Below, one piece after another: positions 1 through 10,957 of a stretch of 31,326 nucleotides of DNA (the first letter of the stretch is position 1; each line of letters begins with the position of its first letter). Source of the stretch: Larix sibirica (lineage: Eukaryota; Streptophyta; Pinopsida; Pinales; Pinaceae); contig NWUY0304786513.1 of NCBI GenBank assembly GCA_004151065.3, forward strand, positions 1 to 31,326, given 5' to 3'. The translations under genes and the position numbers were made by a program. The notes under the pieces are model-generated. The model was given only the letters and a program-made list of their open reading frames with translations. It was not told the origin of the DNA and searched no databases.

Positions 1-38
1 TTGCCCTCCCTTGCCCTCCCTTCGGTCAAGCAAGTATA
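1..38. repeat. Terminal direct repeat (left copy), circular overlap
   Basis: Bases 1-38 are identical to 31289-31326. The simplest reading is a circular molecule of 31,288 bp written with its overlap left on. The repeat contains two tandem copies of a TTGCCCTCCC decamer followed by TTCGGTCAAGCAAG. Part of it (8-34) recurs at 30173-30199, and GGTCAAGCAAGCTTTTCC follows at 44-61 and again at 30189-30206. The overlap is therefore repetitive sequence, and false closure through a repeat remains possible. Confidence 0.85.
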
Positions 39-306
39 CCTTTGGTCAAGCAAGCTTTTCCAGATTTGTTAGTCAATTTCCCACCCTCCTTAGGAAGTAA
101 GGCCAGCAAGAAAGAGTCGGGTATAAATCCTCCAACCCGCGTGATTTCGACAGCTTTTGCCATTTTACCTATAGGATTTACCCCCAACAAAAAGTGGATA
201 CTTTTAGAACCTTACCTTCTCTTTCTTTAACCCCGATATTTCGACAGCTTCGGCATTTCCTAGATAAGTTTTCCCTCGGATATCAATTCCTTACCTACCA
301 AGCAAA

Positions 307-363
307 CTACCTAGATAAGCCAGTTCCCACCCACCAATCGAGCTACCTAGATAAGCCAGTTCC
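307..363. repeat. 36-bp tandem repeat, about 1.6 copies
   Basis: CTACCTAGATAAGCCAGTTCC occurs at 307-327 and 343-363, a period of 36 bp. A diverged trace (TTTCCTAGATAAG) lies at about 258-270, suggesting an older larger array. Confidence 0.8.
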
Positions 364-510
364 AATGAAATCTTTTTATTACTACCCCCGATCAGTGTTG
401 TTTGGTGCGGTACCTTTTTGAACGGTACCCTCTTCGGCGATCATAATGGGGGGGGGAAGCAGTAGGATCAATTTATTATACCCGGTATAGGCTCTGCGGT
501 AAGAACCTAC

Positions 511-556
511 CTTCACCATGCTGGGGATAAATACTTCACCATGCTGGGGATAAATA
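511..556. repeat. Perfect 23-bp tandem duplication
   Basis: The 23-base unit beginning CTTCACCATGCTGGGG is repeated back to back at 511-533 and 534-556 without mismatch, so the duplication is recent or an assembly effect. Confidence 0.9.
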
Positions 557-760
557 CTTGGTGAGTCCCGGCATAAAAGGTGGGTGAGGGTAATAAAGGC
601 AAGGACAGGGGTTATGCTGTACCCTACTAAAACTTACTGGAAACTAGAATAGGTTAAAAGTAAGTTGGATAGGGATCTGTCTATGGGTGGGTTCCCAGTA
701 GATAACAGTTCAGTAAAGTAAAATAGTCTAAAATAGGGTACCCAATTATGATTCATTAAG

Positions 761-1030
761 TTAAGTGTTCTTGAACGCCTGTGCTAAATGCCTTCTAAGC
801 CCTTCCCTTGCTTTCTCCAATTGGGTAGGTGGGACATAGCTTATAGCTCTTGGGCTGGTATAGGGTGCCTGCCTAGGAGTCCTGATCTTATTCTGCATCA
901 GGGGAATTATGGTAAAAGGTAGTAGTCCACCAATGAACCATTCCTTATGTTGGGTATCATGGATCCATAAAGTAAGCCTACTCATCAGATCTAGAAATCC
1001 CTGAGCGTACTCTCCCGTCACTCCAACCAC
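761..1030 (-). pseudogene. Ty3/gypsy gag fragment (capsid region)
   Basis: The minus-strand frame reads GEYAQGFLDLMSRLTLWI followed directly by HDTQHKEWFIGGLLP and then PLMQNKI. This is the conserved gag capsid signature of plant Ty3/gypsy elements, which form the virus-like particle in the nuclear genome of origin. The match covers about the first 51 codons (877-1030). The remaining frame to 761 loses resemblance, so only the upper part is retroelement-derived. There is no ATG, and an in-frame stop (TAG) lies just upstream of 1030. It is on the same strand as the gag zinc-knuckle fragment at 29729-30053; across the circle junction the two are in gag order, about 2 kb apart. Not expected to be functional. 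Family assignment is from recognised wording, without a search. Confidence 0.75.
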
Positions 1031-1073
1031 CTATCTAATCTCTTTTCACTCCGCAATACTCTAATGTTTTTAC

Positions 1074-1319
1074 TTGGTTTGCTGGAACACTGTCACAAAC
1101 TGTTGCTTCACTTCTAGGGGTGTGCCTCCAAAAGGATATGTTTTTAAGATACATAAGCAGAACCTGCAGCTGCAAGAGTCAGTAAGGAACTGGGGTGATG
1201 GCCAGTGCACCTTCCAATATTGTGCTAAGGTATATAAAGAACCGGAGGAGGATTATATCAAAGTTCGGCATCTGAGGTTCAAAGAATCAGAAGGAAAAAG
1301 TAAAGGAAGAAATATATAA
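1074..1319 (+). CDS. Unrecognised 81-codon open frame, weak
   Basis: An open frame without an ATG (begins TTG) ending in a lysine- and glutamate-rich tail. I recognise no domain. It starts just past the gag fragment on the opposite strand. The charged composition is more protein-like than most chance frames here, but it has no start codon, no partner gene and no known relative, so it may be a nuclear-derived exon piece or chance. Confidence 0.15.
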   Translation: MVCWNTVTNCCFTSRGVPPKGYVFKIHKQNLQLQESVRNWGDGQCTFQYCAKVYKEPEEDYIKVRHLRFKESEGKSKGRNI

Positions 1320-2324
1320 GATGCTTGACTGCGGGAATAACCAGTGGATGAAGAGCTGGACTAACCGACTGACGAGTGTATTATATTCTTTGCCCGGGCC
1401 GCCTCACGTATTTATTCACAATCCCTCTTAAGTGGACTTAATCCGACCAGGTGGGTGTACCAACAAGTATATCTTCCTGAACTGGCTAGATATATGTCTT
1501 TATTCCGCTTCAACAAGGGGGCTTTGGCCCTCTTCCGTAGGGACCCCTAATATAGTGGGGCGTACTTACACCCACCTCCTTCCCCTTGTCCAACTAAATC
1601 CGACTTACCTACTATATTTCCTTCTTGCTTTGTTTATAGATCATATTTATATTGAATCATTTTCAATTAGTTCATTTGATTGATTCACGAGATACAGGTC
1701 TATTCTGATCCCTTCTCCGATGCAGGAAAGCAATCAATCCCTCAAACCAAGTCCCGGCAAGCCTAAACTCTCACCCCTAACCCGCCTAAGCCTCGAAGTT
1801 CCCTGCCTCACTCTCTATCCTTCTAGCCTGCTCTCTTACCCACCCAAAGCAAAGCGCGGTTTATTAACTAAAAACCTAAAATCCGTAGGATCTAATCAGG
1901 CCGAAGGCAATTAATAAAAAAATGAGTTGTTTTGTTATCGTATTTACCACCGTAAATGAGTGTTAAAGATCTGGTTTATGCATGATAAGCGCTAGAGGAC
2001 TGAAACTGCCCCAAAGGCAGGCAGGAAAGCATAAATAGAGGAGCAAATGGAGTGCAAAACGACCAGGGACACCTAGGAAGGGAAGAGCAATACATTATTG
2101 AATCTTTTTAGTTACAGCAAAATGAGCTAATTTTAGGTCCTTGTTTTCTTTCAGATTTGACCCAAACGCTATTTGATGTCATAACACAAATTGCAAATTT
2201 TATAAGTGCAATGGGCGGAAATTATACCTCAGCTTTGATTACTTGAGCGGTTACTTTGGCCCCACCCAATAAGTAACTCAGCTGCTGCGTCTAGCTTCAA
2301 TCTTAATTCGTTCTGGGGGCCACT
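1320..2324. other. Gene-free spacer
   Basis: No supported gene. Open frames at 1432-1683 and 1720-1914 have no recognisable content (the former begins TTG). The sequence resembles ordinary plant mitochondrial spacer of mixed composition. I see no RNA gene or repeat of note. Confidence 0.4.
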
Positions 2325-2600
2325 TTGTCTCTATTTTGCTTGGGGGGGCTTGCCGCCTCGGCTCTTCATCTTATTTCTATCCTTCCTTCCCAGCTGGCTT
2401 CTGCCTGCTTGCATTATAGCTACACCATTCCTTTCCTTCCTCCATCCTGTCGTTCCCGTCGTTTTAGTCATTATTCTTGTTGTTGCGTTCGTTGTTGTCG
2501 TTGTCAGGTGGTTCTGGATTCGGTGTTGGGGAGGGGGTACGGCGGGGGTTGCTTGCTTGCTTGTATGGTTGGACAGGTAAGCACAACCTCAAAATTTTGA
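2325..2600 (+). repeat. GTT/GTC-rich low-complexity tract
   Basis: Around 2454-2510 the plus strand is a degenerate trinucleotide run of GTT, GTC and CGT. Two overlapping open frames cross it; one encodes a very hydrophobic VVVVV-type segment, but both start at TTG and follow from the base composition. I treat this as simple sequence and not as a membrane protein gene. Confidence 0.5.
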
Positions 2601-3530
2601 ATTTTCCGCTTTCATCGCATCATATCTTATCCTTATTTCCTACTAGTGCATAAAATCAAGCGTGGGGAGGCTTTTATTCCTTCTTGCTTGATAAATTATA
2701 GGGTAAGTGGAGCAAAGTGTGGAACACACTAAGGGTTAGGTCGTTGATTCGTTGATTGAAGTAAGACTTCTAGCTTATTCAAAAGGGTAATATAAAGGTT
2801 CTGTGCCCAAGCCCAAATAATATTTTCATTCTGGGAATATTATTTGGCAGTTATTACAATCCAACTAGCTGTATAAAAGAAAGTAATGACAGTAGGCAAG
2901 CAAGGTAAATAGTCAAGTTAAAACCTAAGTAAAACCCGTTCAATCAATAATCACTAAGTTTAGTAAGCAAGTATGTCTAAAAGGTACTGACCCAAGTGCG
3001 CACGCACATCCAATCCATCTTGGTGGGGTGGTGTTTGATCCGATATTCATTTTGAACACTTTTCACACTATTGATTAGGAATAACCTCGCTAGTATTGCT
3101 AGCTTGGGATTGCTGCTCTTGCTCGCTGGTTTATGAACCAAGGGCCTGCTTTTTCTCGCTTGCTGGGTTAACCGGCTATCATTTGCTAATACAATGGCTA
3201 TATGCGCGTTCTGCTATAAAGATAGGCTGCTATCACGTGAAGCAAAATGCTACACAAATATCACGACGCAGTGAATGAGTGTAACCATAGAATAGGGCTA
3301 TAATCTATGTGCAGTGAGCAAATATGCGCTACGAAGAGGTGCTGAACAAAATTGTGACACGAATATTATGTGAGCAATAACATTACACTCATTCAAGTTG
3401 CCATACGCGAGAAACAATGGTTGCCCCCAAGTTGACACCAGATGAGAAAAGTACCACGGCAATAGTAATCCCTTTCTTTTTTGCTGGAGCTCAGGGAGAA
3501 ATAGGTTTTCAAGTAGAGTAGAGATATGAA
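2581..3530. other. Gene-free spacer
   Basis: Apart from the stem-loop at 2813-2847 I see nothing supportable. The open frame at 3096-3278 begins TTG and has no recognisable content. Confidence 0.4.
2813..2847. other. Perfect 12-bp stem-loop
   Basis: CCAAATAATATT (2813-2824) and its exact reverse complement (2836-2847) flank an 11-base loop. The stem is AT-rich. Plant mitochondrial transcripts are often stabilised at the 3' end by such hairpins, but no gene ends here on either strand, so the role is unknown. Confidence 0.7.
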
Positions 3531-3535
3531 AACAT

Positions 3536-3650
3536 CACATATTAACATGTAGAGATGCACACATACAAGTATATATTATGCACATACCACACATATACGT
3601 ACATACACATGTAAACACACACAGACGCGCATACACGCATGCATAGTGCC
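3536..3650. repeat. ACAT/ACGC alternating purine-pyrimidine tract
   Basis: About 115 bases made mostly of ACAT, CACA, ATAT and ACGC steps with near-perfect purine-pyrimidine alternation (for example the stretch of ACACATATACGTACATAC type at 3588-3606). This is a degenerate microsatellite with Z-DNA-type alternation. Confidence 0.7.
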
Positions 3651-3719
3651 TAGCCCAAGTCTCTGAGCAGAGCCCCATATTAAAGTAGTTTAGCCCAGAA
3701 GCATACCTATATTATCTTT

Positions 3720-4340
3720 TTCAATGAATGGATACTAAAAAAGAGTTCTTATTAGCGTTAGATATGGCTTTTTTAGATGTTATATATTAAAAAAACATAG
3801 TATGGTAACAGGTAGAGTATATTTAACAACATCGTATATGTAACAAGTCTATATGCAATCTCATATGTGAAACTATATAGACTATAGGTGGTTACTCTTA
3901 GGCTTAGTTAGATATGTTACATATATCAAGCAAAACTTAGATGTGATTACATCATATATTAAATAGATCTATTCTTTCTGTTCATTATAAGTGTAAACAT
4001 ATCTATGGCAATGTTCATTGATTCTCCTAGCCCAGCTTTGGCATCGGGGCACCTGGCTTAGTCGTTGATATCCATCCACCAGACCAGCATAAACTAATTA
4101 TAACAAAGATTGCACCATATTATCTTTATTCATGGCCAAACATAGATAATATGCGCTTTAAACCTGTTTATTCTCAAAGTAATAAAAAGCTAGTGGTGAA
4201 AGTGGAATTAGATCTGGGGAGGCAACGTCGTTTACATGGCGACATAATAGATGAACAAGTAGATATGCTAATCCAAGTGTAAACGTGATAGCAACATAAT
4301 ATAATAACAAGTAGATATGGCTGCTGTTGGACTTGGCTAA
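3720..4340. repeat. AT-rich degenerate repeats with TAGATATG
   Basis: A TAGATATG-like octamer recurs: TTAGATATGG near 3760, TTAGATATG near 3910, GTAGATATG at 4259-4267 and 4311-4319. A clearer pair is ACATAATAGATGAACAAG-GTAGATATG-type sequence at 4242-4267 and its relative at 4294-4319, about 52 bp apart. ATAT and TACAT strings fill the rest. There is no supported gene; the minus-strand open frame at 4174-4374 is a shadow of this repeat. Confidence 0.5.
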
Positions 4341-4374
4341 ATAAAGTGAGAGAGAGGTAAAAGGTTACAGGCAA

Positions 4375-5479
4375 AATTTGTTCAAATTGAAAGGCTTGCT
4401 TCTTCTTCAGCTTATAGGCTTGAGTCTCCTTTCCGGTGAAAGGTTACACAGGCTAAAGGTTCCAAGTTTACAGGCTCCTGAGTAAAGCTTATTCGTTCCT
4501 TCTCTCTGTTGGCCTTCCGTCCGTTGGACTCTCAAAAACAAAAGCAAAAACCTTTATTAATAGTGCTAATAGCGTTTTCGAATCTACCGGAACCAACCTG
4601 CCTTAATATGGGAATCTTATAATGAAGCCTCACCTGGGATGTCACTATTATTAATAATCTTATTCTTGTTGCTATGATTTAGAACCCACCCTTACTAAAT
4701 TGGTGCCAGCCCCCTCCCCCTACCTCCCTTCCTGCTTTACTCGACCTTGCCGAGACTTACTGCTTCGATCTTGCTACCTGCCTGGGATCTTATTCTTTTG
4801 ATACCCGAATCTCGATTGATACCTGACGACAATAAAATTGACGGGGATTGCTTGCTTTGAGGCTAGAACCACCCGTGGTGATGCTAGAACATTTGGCTAG
4901 ACTGCGTGTGGATAGATATAAAACCCTAGGATAGATGAATCCGTTCTGTCATTTTTATAAAGAGTAGGTCATGTTCCAATAACACTCTGGCGGGAGAGCC
5001 AATCTGACCCGAACAGCTAGTTTTTCTTTTTTAGGGAAGGTGGTTGGTCACAAAGGGTGGGTCCGGACCTTACCCTGAAGCGTTTCATCTCTCCCTCTTC
5101 TTACTAAAATGATAAGCCGTAAGCGCCTCTCTTACATACGGGCGTAGCAGGATACTGTCATCGGGGCATCCAACTGGATTTTATTCGCTATAATATATAT
5201 ATACCCTTAAAGAACGTTTCTCTTGGATAACCGGAATTGCGCCAAGCATTGATGCCAAGCGTCGTAGTACTTGACTTATGGACCCAATACACCCCGCTCT
5301 CAGTTAATACATAATTAAGCTTTCTGGACCCAAAAAACATAGTTAACACTGTGGAGGTTAGGCAGGACAAAAGGCAAATAGTAGTCCACGTAGGAGGGTT
5401 AGGTGAGTCACCAATTGATTAAAGGAGACTTTGTTTGATGATTAGTTCTAGTTTTCACCTACCAAAGGGAGGGAGCATT
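4375..5479. other. Gene-free spacer
   Basis: No supported gene. The minus open frame at 5188-5370 begins TTG. A GCCGTAAGC...CTTACATACGG string near 5116-5140 looks superficially like a group II intron domain V but lacks its helix and bulge pattern (see rejected items). Confidence 0.4.
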
Positions 5480-5839
5480 TCAAGTGGACATTACAAAGTG
5501 GGCATTCTGGCAGACCAACAGACAGACAACTCCAACGAACAGATAGTGTGAGGTACACCAAGAAAGACAAGGGTTATTATATGCTTGCTGGGTTCTTGAG
5601 CTGCTGGACGATTTCCTCCCAAATGGTTTATTCGAAGCAATTGACCCTTCCTCGTCCAAATGGCTATGGAAGGTGGGTGAGCGAAGCAGCCATCCTTCGA
5701 AGAAAGCGAAATAGATCACTGGTCTAGCTCCATGGCACCAAAAAAGTCTTGGGTGGGGGTTTAGAGAAAATAAGTATTCCTCTAAAGTAGACCTTTTCCT
5801 TCCCTTATATATGTTTTTATCAGCCAAGTATTGTTTCAT
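5480..5839 (-). CDS. Unrecognised 119-codon ORF, chance not excluded
   Basis: ATG at 5839 (reverse strand) opens 119 codons. The first third is charged and could be soluble (KGRKRSTLEEYL); the middle is serine-rich (KSSSSSRT), and the last 25 residues are hydrophobic and cysteine-containing (HYLFVGVVCLLVC), resembling one membrane segment. I recognise no domain. It ends about 65 bases upstream of the integrase fragment on the opposite strand (5908). Length is above the local background of chance frames, but composition changes along the frame and no promoter or ribosome-binding site is known for plant mitochondria to help. Could be a chimeric mitochondrial ORF or noise. Confidence 0.25.
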   Translation of the reverse strand: MKQYLADKNIYKGRKRSTLEEYLFSLNPHPRLFWCHGARPVIYFAFFEGWLLRSPTFHSHLDEEGSIASNKPFGRKSSSSSRTQQAYNNPCLSWCTSHYLFVGVVCLLVCQNAHFVMST

Positions 5840-5907
5840 CAACAAGGGCCTTGGTTGGAAGAATCCGGATGGACTAGTCCTGAGATTTTTAGATCCGAGC
5901 AGCGTCC

Positions 5908-6788
5908 ACTACCGCGCACAAAATACAAAAGGGAGTTTACTATGGGCCAACTATCTTCAAAGATTGACACAGATTGGATATAAGTTGTAAACCTTTTAAG
6001 TTTTTAAAAGGAAAGCAGAAGTTAGTAGTTATGCCATTACAACCAGTTATAGTGGAAGCACCCTTCCAACAATGGGGTCTCTACTTTATTGGTGAGTTAA
6101 AAGACGATTCAAGCAATGGCCATAAATGGATCCTAACAGCTACAGACTATTTTACCAAATGGGTTCCATGAAAACAAAAAGAGCTACTAGTCAGGTGGTC
6201 ATTGACTTCGTAGAATAAAGAATTAGAACCCGTTCCGTTTTGGCCATAAAAGATTACGACCGAGCCAAAGCATTCAGTTTCACAGAGTTATCCCACTTCT
6301 ATTTATAATATGAAAAATAGTGTTCTCCCACTCCTCCAACTATTATCCGCAGGGAAATGGTCTTGCAGAATCAAGCAACAAGAATTTGATGACCATTATC
6401 AAAAAAGACAGTGGGTTACCACAATAAAAGTTGGGACAGTAAGTTTAAGTATGCAGTATGGGCTTATATAATTACAAAGAAAGAATCAACCGAAAAGAGT
6501 CCGTTTGAGTTGGTGTACGGCCTTGAAGTAACTTTGCCTATTCCTCTGAAGATCCCAGTCTACAAGGTATTGCAACAGTTATCCTCCGATCCAGATGCAG
6601 TCCAAAACAGAGTGAACCAACTGATAGAGCTTGATGAAACCAGAAGGCATGCCTTTGATCACTTGGTAAAGAATCAGGAAAAGACAAAGAGCAAATTTTA
6701 CAATACAGTGTATATCTTCCATACAATAAAGTCTTATGGCAGGCAATATTGGCATTTTTGGACTCTTTTAATGTCTTTTTGTGAATAA
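5908..6788 (+). pseudogene. Ty3/gypsy integrase, frameshifted remnant
   Basis: Four successive frame segments together cover a Ty3/gypsy integrase. Segment 1 (5908-6171) has the end of the zinc-binding domain (VYYGPTIFKD then SCKP) with one internal stop at 5965, and the start of the catalytic core (VEAPFQQWGLYFIGE, then KWILTATDYFTKWV). Segment 2 (about 6185-6295) carries ATSQVVIDFVE and DRAKAFS; segment 3 (about 6350-6405) carries NGLAESSNKNLMTIIKK; segment 4 (6411 on) carries KYAVWA, SPFELVYGLEV and the C-terminal LIELDETRRHAFDHLVKN. The first catalytic Asp position is Tyr (codon 6082-6084). The second Asp (6258-6260) and the Glu (6368-6370) remain, with spacing of about 59 and 37 codons as the family expects. 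A dead nuclear-type insertion. Confidence 0.9.
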
Positions 6789-7570
6789 GTTTAGCCTACA
6801 CATCTCTCTTCCGAGATAATATAACACCAATCTAGGTAGTTTATATTTTTGCATTTGAAAAATATTTTACCGTTTAATTATTAATATAACTTGGGTTTCG
6901 TTGTACTACTATGCTCTTACAATATATCTATGTATGTCCATTTATATGTCTTCCTTCATTTCATTCTCTACATAATCCAGATCTCTGTGGTATCCCATGT
7001 ATTTGCTCCTTGTTGTTTCTCCGTGCATGTCCTCGACAAGATCCGGGTATAGGGAGTTTATTTCACTAACTTAACTTGGGGAAGACCACTCTCACCAGCC
7101 CAAGTAGCCTCCCATGGTAGAATAAAATAGAGATGATGTATTATAAGATCATCGTATAAAGTTGTTGCTCGAGGAAGCCCTCGTCCTCCTACTATTTTAG
7201 CGGTTCGTACCTAAGTATTTATTGGTGGGTGGAGGGTCGATCTCCTAGCAACCACTTTTTAGCGGCTCTTACTCGCCCCTATCCCTCCTGCCTCGGTCGA
7301 GCGGATAAATCCCCTCGCCCACCTTACTACCTTGGTCGAGCGTTGCCCAAGATATGATTCAGGATTACTACTGCTTTCAGACGTAGAGGTTTCCCTTCCT
7401 TACTTTTAGGACCTGCTACCAAGAAACCCAACCTTACTAATAAACCTTGCGAACCCATTTCAATCTGCAAATACCCCTTCTTTCCCTGTCTGTATTCTTC
7501 CCATCCCCCTACCCTACTTTCCCTTGTTTCCAAACATCCACCTGAAGACCTATAACTGCCTGCCCTATAC
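6789..7570. other. Gene-free, pyrimidine-rich plus strand
   Basis: No supported gene. From about 7170 the plus strand is rich in C and T, with CCTCGGTCGAGCG-type pieces at 7291 and 7331 that echo the GGTCAAGC junction motif. The minus open frame at 7327-7572 has no recognisable content. Confidence 0.4.
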
Positions 7571-10330
7571 ACTTGCGTAATGAATTGTTCGTAGAGTCAG
7601 TACTGCTAGATAATCTTTCCGGACGGGATAAAACTAACCTCTACCCTTCCCTTAATGCCTTCACCCAACGGAGTGAGGCCCAACAACACTTCCCTTCTGC
7701 CAGGAATAGGAGGGTACATACGGCATTACCCCTTCCCTTGCTTTACCAACCCACACCCACCTTAAGAATTAGCTAGACCTGCCCTTACTAATCATTCGCT
7801 ATGAATCGCTTAATGGGTACTGCCACAAACTTATTGGGACGGGCTTCCATATATATATATATATATACAGGAATGAATACTCCCTTGCAAAAACTTTAGA
7901 TCCCGTTACTTGCCTTCACCTTATATGTTTACCTCCTCTACCTACTACCCACCTGCTTTACTTTACTACTTACCTTTGGACATGCCCTAAACAGCCAGCC
8001 TTGCGCTGGATTCCCAGAAAGCTTTTCGCTTACAGACAACATTCACAGACAGGCGCCTGGAATCACACTTGCAGCAGATGCTGCTGAGTACCTAAAACTT
8101 GGATTTAAGAGCCCTGCCCAGGCAATTTATTGATGAATTATCGCTCACTGCACTAGGATAGGAAGGACCTTAAGATGCTGCTTACTTGCTGCGCACCTAC
8201 TTACTCTACCCCACCTTTCAATTTGAAAAACCTCTATTACCCTACTTAGTTAGGAATGCCCCCCATACTTACTGCATTGAATGGAAGGGTTTCACATACA
8301 GCTGTACGGGCTTCGATACAGCATGGCATTTACCAGCGTTCCATAACACTTATTGTAATGAATCCGCTTGGTATAACTATTACGTATTGTTCTCACCGAG
8401 CGCCCAGTATACAATTTATTAATTATAAAACACTACATCGCTAGGAATAGACCTGCCTTGAGTCTAGTACTACTAACTCACTTTTTCAATTTCAAAACCT
8501 ATTTGACCAAACCCTACTTATGGATCCCACATCTATTCCTTCAACCAGGAATACTTAGTATAGGGGGGAGGGGTAGCCCTTTCTCTTTTTTGGACGGGCT
8601 ATATTTAGTATTTCTTAAGTATTGCTAGGATCTTTAGATCTGGATTAATTGTTGTGCCATGCTACTAACCACCTGTACTATTTACCATAGGCTCACAGAC
8701 CTTAACTTAGAGATTGCACCGACTTATTGATCCACCTATTCTTTTTTACTTTAACTCCCTAAACAAACTTTGTGGAGTGCTGCCTGCCCTAGAGGATAGG
8801 AAGGAATCACCAAAAATGCTGGCGACGGGGTTTACCCATTTTCAAATGTGAGTTAACCCTATGGACAAACTATCTTGGACCCCGACAAACGAGGTTTCTC
8901 TTTTTTAATATGCGTTTAGCGAAGGTTTTTCGGATTGACGACCGGAACAAAAAAACCACCTACACCAACTTAGACATACTGCCTACTTACCCCACTTACT
9001 TATGCTGCCCCAATCTAGTATAGTGCTTAAGGCAGGAATATTTTTTGTTAACACTATTTAGCTTTTCGGGACGGGCCAACATATACTTACTTTTTAGGAA
9101 TTCATACTACATTTATGCTTGCAGGAACGCCAGTTATGCTTGCCTGAACGATAGTTAACGGGCTTGCTTGGGTGGGCACGAATAACATTATCGCTATTCA
9201 CTTTTGAAGCCTACCTTTATTTATGTGCATACTATTACCTAGCATTTACCCTTTACTTACTGCTTCACCCTAATTACTGATGATGCCTAAACCTATTGCT
9301 TATGGCAGAAATGCGCTTAGTGTAGGGGGTAGCATATATTCTTGGGCCGGGCTTACCAGATACTAGTTATGAATTAGAACAGCATAGCGTACCACCTTTA
9401 TAGACCTGCCTACCAGATTCATGCTTTTCTCTACCATGCTACCAACTGGAATTTGTATCAACCGTGGGCTCACTTACTTTAACTTTGAACATTCACGGGC
9501 GTTCCACAACACTTGCTTAAATAATTTTACTTGGGTAATAGCTAAGGGCTTCACATAGAGCTGTTGGACAGGTAGGGTAGGCGACATACAGACAGCATTC
9601 ACAGGCCAGGTTTCCATAAATAACACTTGCTTGAGGCACAGTTAGTGGTAGCAGTATCAGCACTACTACTACTATCTTATGCCTAATTTTGTATTTAGTA
9701 ACGTGCATGCCCACCTTTTTATCATACTTACCGCAGAGACCTAGTTGCTCTTTTAGTGCTGCCAGCCAAGAATACGAGGGAAGGCGTGCTATTAAACCCC
9801 TACCTTATTAAGTATTATTTTTACCACTATTAAATTATTTTACCTATAATTTTTATTTAAGAGGAGCCAATACGATTATCATTTAGAACCCACTGCTGAT
9901 ACCTTGCGTTTTAGTTAATGACTGCTGCTAACCTCATAATTACCCACCGGAATAATAGCTCTAGACTACTTACTGGATGAATGCTAGAGGTACAGCTATA
10001 GTATTCTCCGGGATGGGATGAACCGCTCCGCTCCTTTTATTAAGTGTTTACAAACTTCCCACCCACCTGAATAACTAGCACCTGTTAGATAAATCCCACT
10101 TGCTTAATGAATCACTTAGTGGGGATGGGGGGGGCTGCTATAGACTTATCTTGTTGGGCCGGGATGAAACAACTTACCCCCTTACTCTATTACTACCTTT
10201 ACCCTAGGAGATTGAGTGCTGCCCTTACCAATTTATTGCTTCAGCCAAGAATAGCAGGGATAAAAGCGGGGAAGGCATGCTATGTGGAAATACAGGCCTA
10301 CAAACCACTAAAACCGAGTTCCTAACGGTG
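7571..10330. repeat. Degenerate dispersed repeat family (GGACGGG)
   Basis: A 2.7-kb gene-poor stretch built from recurring diverged pieces. GGACGGG occurs exactly at 7621, 7837, 8592 and 9069, where about 0.2 would be expected by chance, always after a T-rich run; looser forms (GGGCCGGG, GGGATGGG) lie near 9344, 10007 and 10157. A second recurring piece resembles CCACAACACTTGCTTAATGAATC: near 7815, 8340, 9499, 9616 and 10090. A third is ACAGCATTCACAGRC, near 8037 and 9591. The open frames (7573-7776, 8186-8444, 10107-10325 and others) are unrecognised and inconsistent between the copies, so I do not call them genes. Confidence 0.5.
7849..7867. repeat. AT dinucleotide microsatellite
   Basis: Nineteen bases of uninterrupted AT alternation directly after one GGACGGGCT motif. 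Confidence 0.9.
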
Positions 10331-10957
10331 TTCACCCTCGTACCTCGTGTGGGGTTTCACTTTAAGAAAAAAATTGCATTTGACAACGTTTATAACTACT
10401 ATTGCGTGGGGGCATGGAAAAGCTAGTATTGAAAAAATATTGCTAGGATTGCTGGGCTAAGCGGGACCCTGGCTGAGATTACTGCATGGCTGACCCAAGA
10501 TACTGGCTGGTCCAATTCCATAGCCAGCTGATGATGGGGGTCCACAACTGCATAATAGAGAGGGGTTGGCACCACTATCAGGTGAGGCGAGTTAGGCCAA
10601 TAGTGAAGCCATATCGTCATCGTCGTTCATGGAGATCCATTCATTAATCAGAAATAGACAGGAAATATCCAAGTAGTGCAGCAGAAATCAAATGCTATTT
10701 CAGAAAGGAAAGCTTTTACACCAGAATAGAATACAGAACCAAGCCGGAAAAGGGAAAATAGCGCCAATATTTCTTCTATTTTTATATACGTAATTACGAT
10801 GCGGAAAACCATCCCATGTAAAGAACGAGGTTCCAATTTCCTTCCTCCTCCCTTCATCCCTTCCTCAGGTCCTCTTTTGAGCTTCCTTCAACAATCGCTC
10901 CTCTGGTAGCTGAACTCTTTGAGCTTCCTTCAACACCCTTCATATTACTCCTAGGCT
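10331..10957. other. Spacer with a possible broken minus-strand frame
   Basis: No supported gene. The minus strand from about 10631 to 10430 can be read from an ATG as a frame that opens with NDDDDMASLLA, then is rich in Ala, Ser, Gly and Pro, and holds two stops (TAA, TAG). It could be a decayed nuclear coding piece, but I recognise nothing in it. GAGCTTCCTTCAAC is repeated at about 10878 and 10920. Confidence 0.3.

Larger units (their letters stand above)
39..760. other. Gene-free stretch with short tandem repeats
   Basis: No supported gene. It holds the 36-bp and 23-bp tandem repeats listed separately, a G run near 450 and generic plant-mitochondrial-like spacer. The open frames here use TTG or cross repeats and have no recognisable content. 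Confidence 0.5.

Noticed and set aside
2325-2600. Two overlapping hydrophobic frames that look like membrane proteins
   Set aside because: Both begin TTG and their hydrophobic residues come from a GTT/GTC simple-sequence tract.
5112-5145. Group II intron domain V-like hairpin (AAGCCGTAAGC...TACATACGGG)
   Set aside because: The helix is short, with no AGC triad pairing, GNRA loop or two-base bulge in the expected places, and there are no flanking exons.
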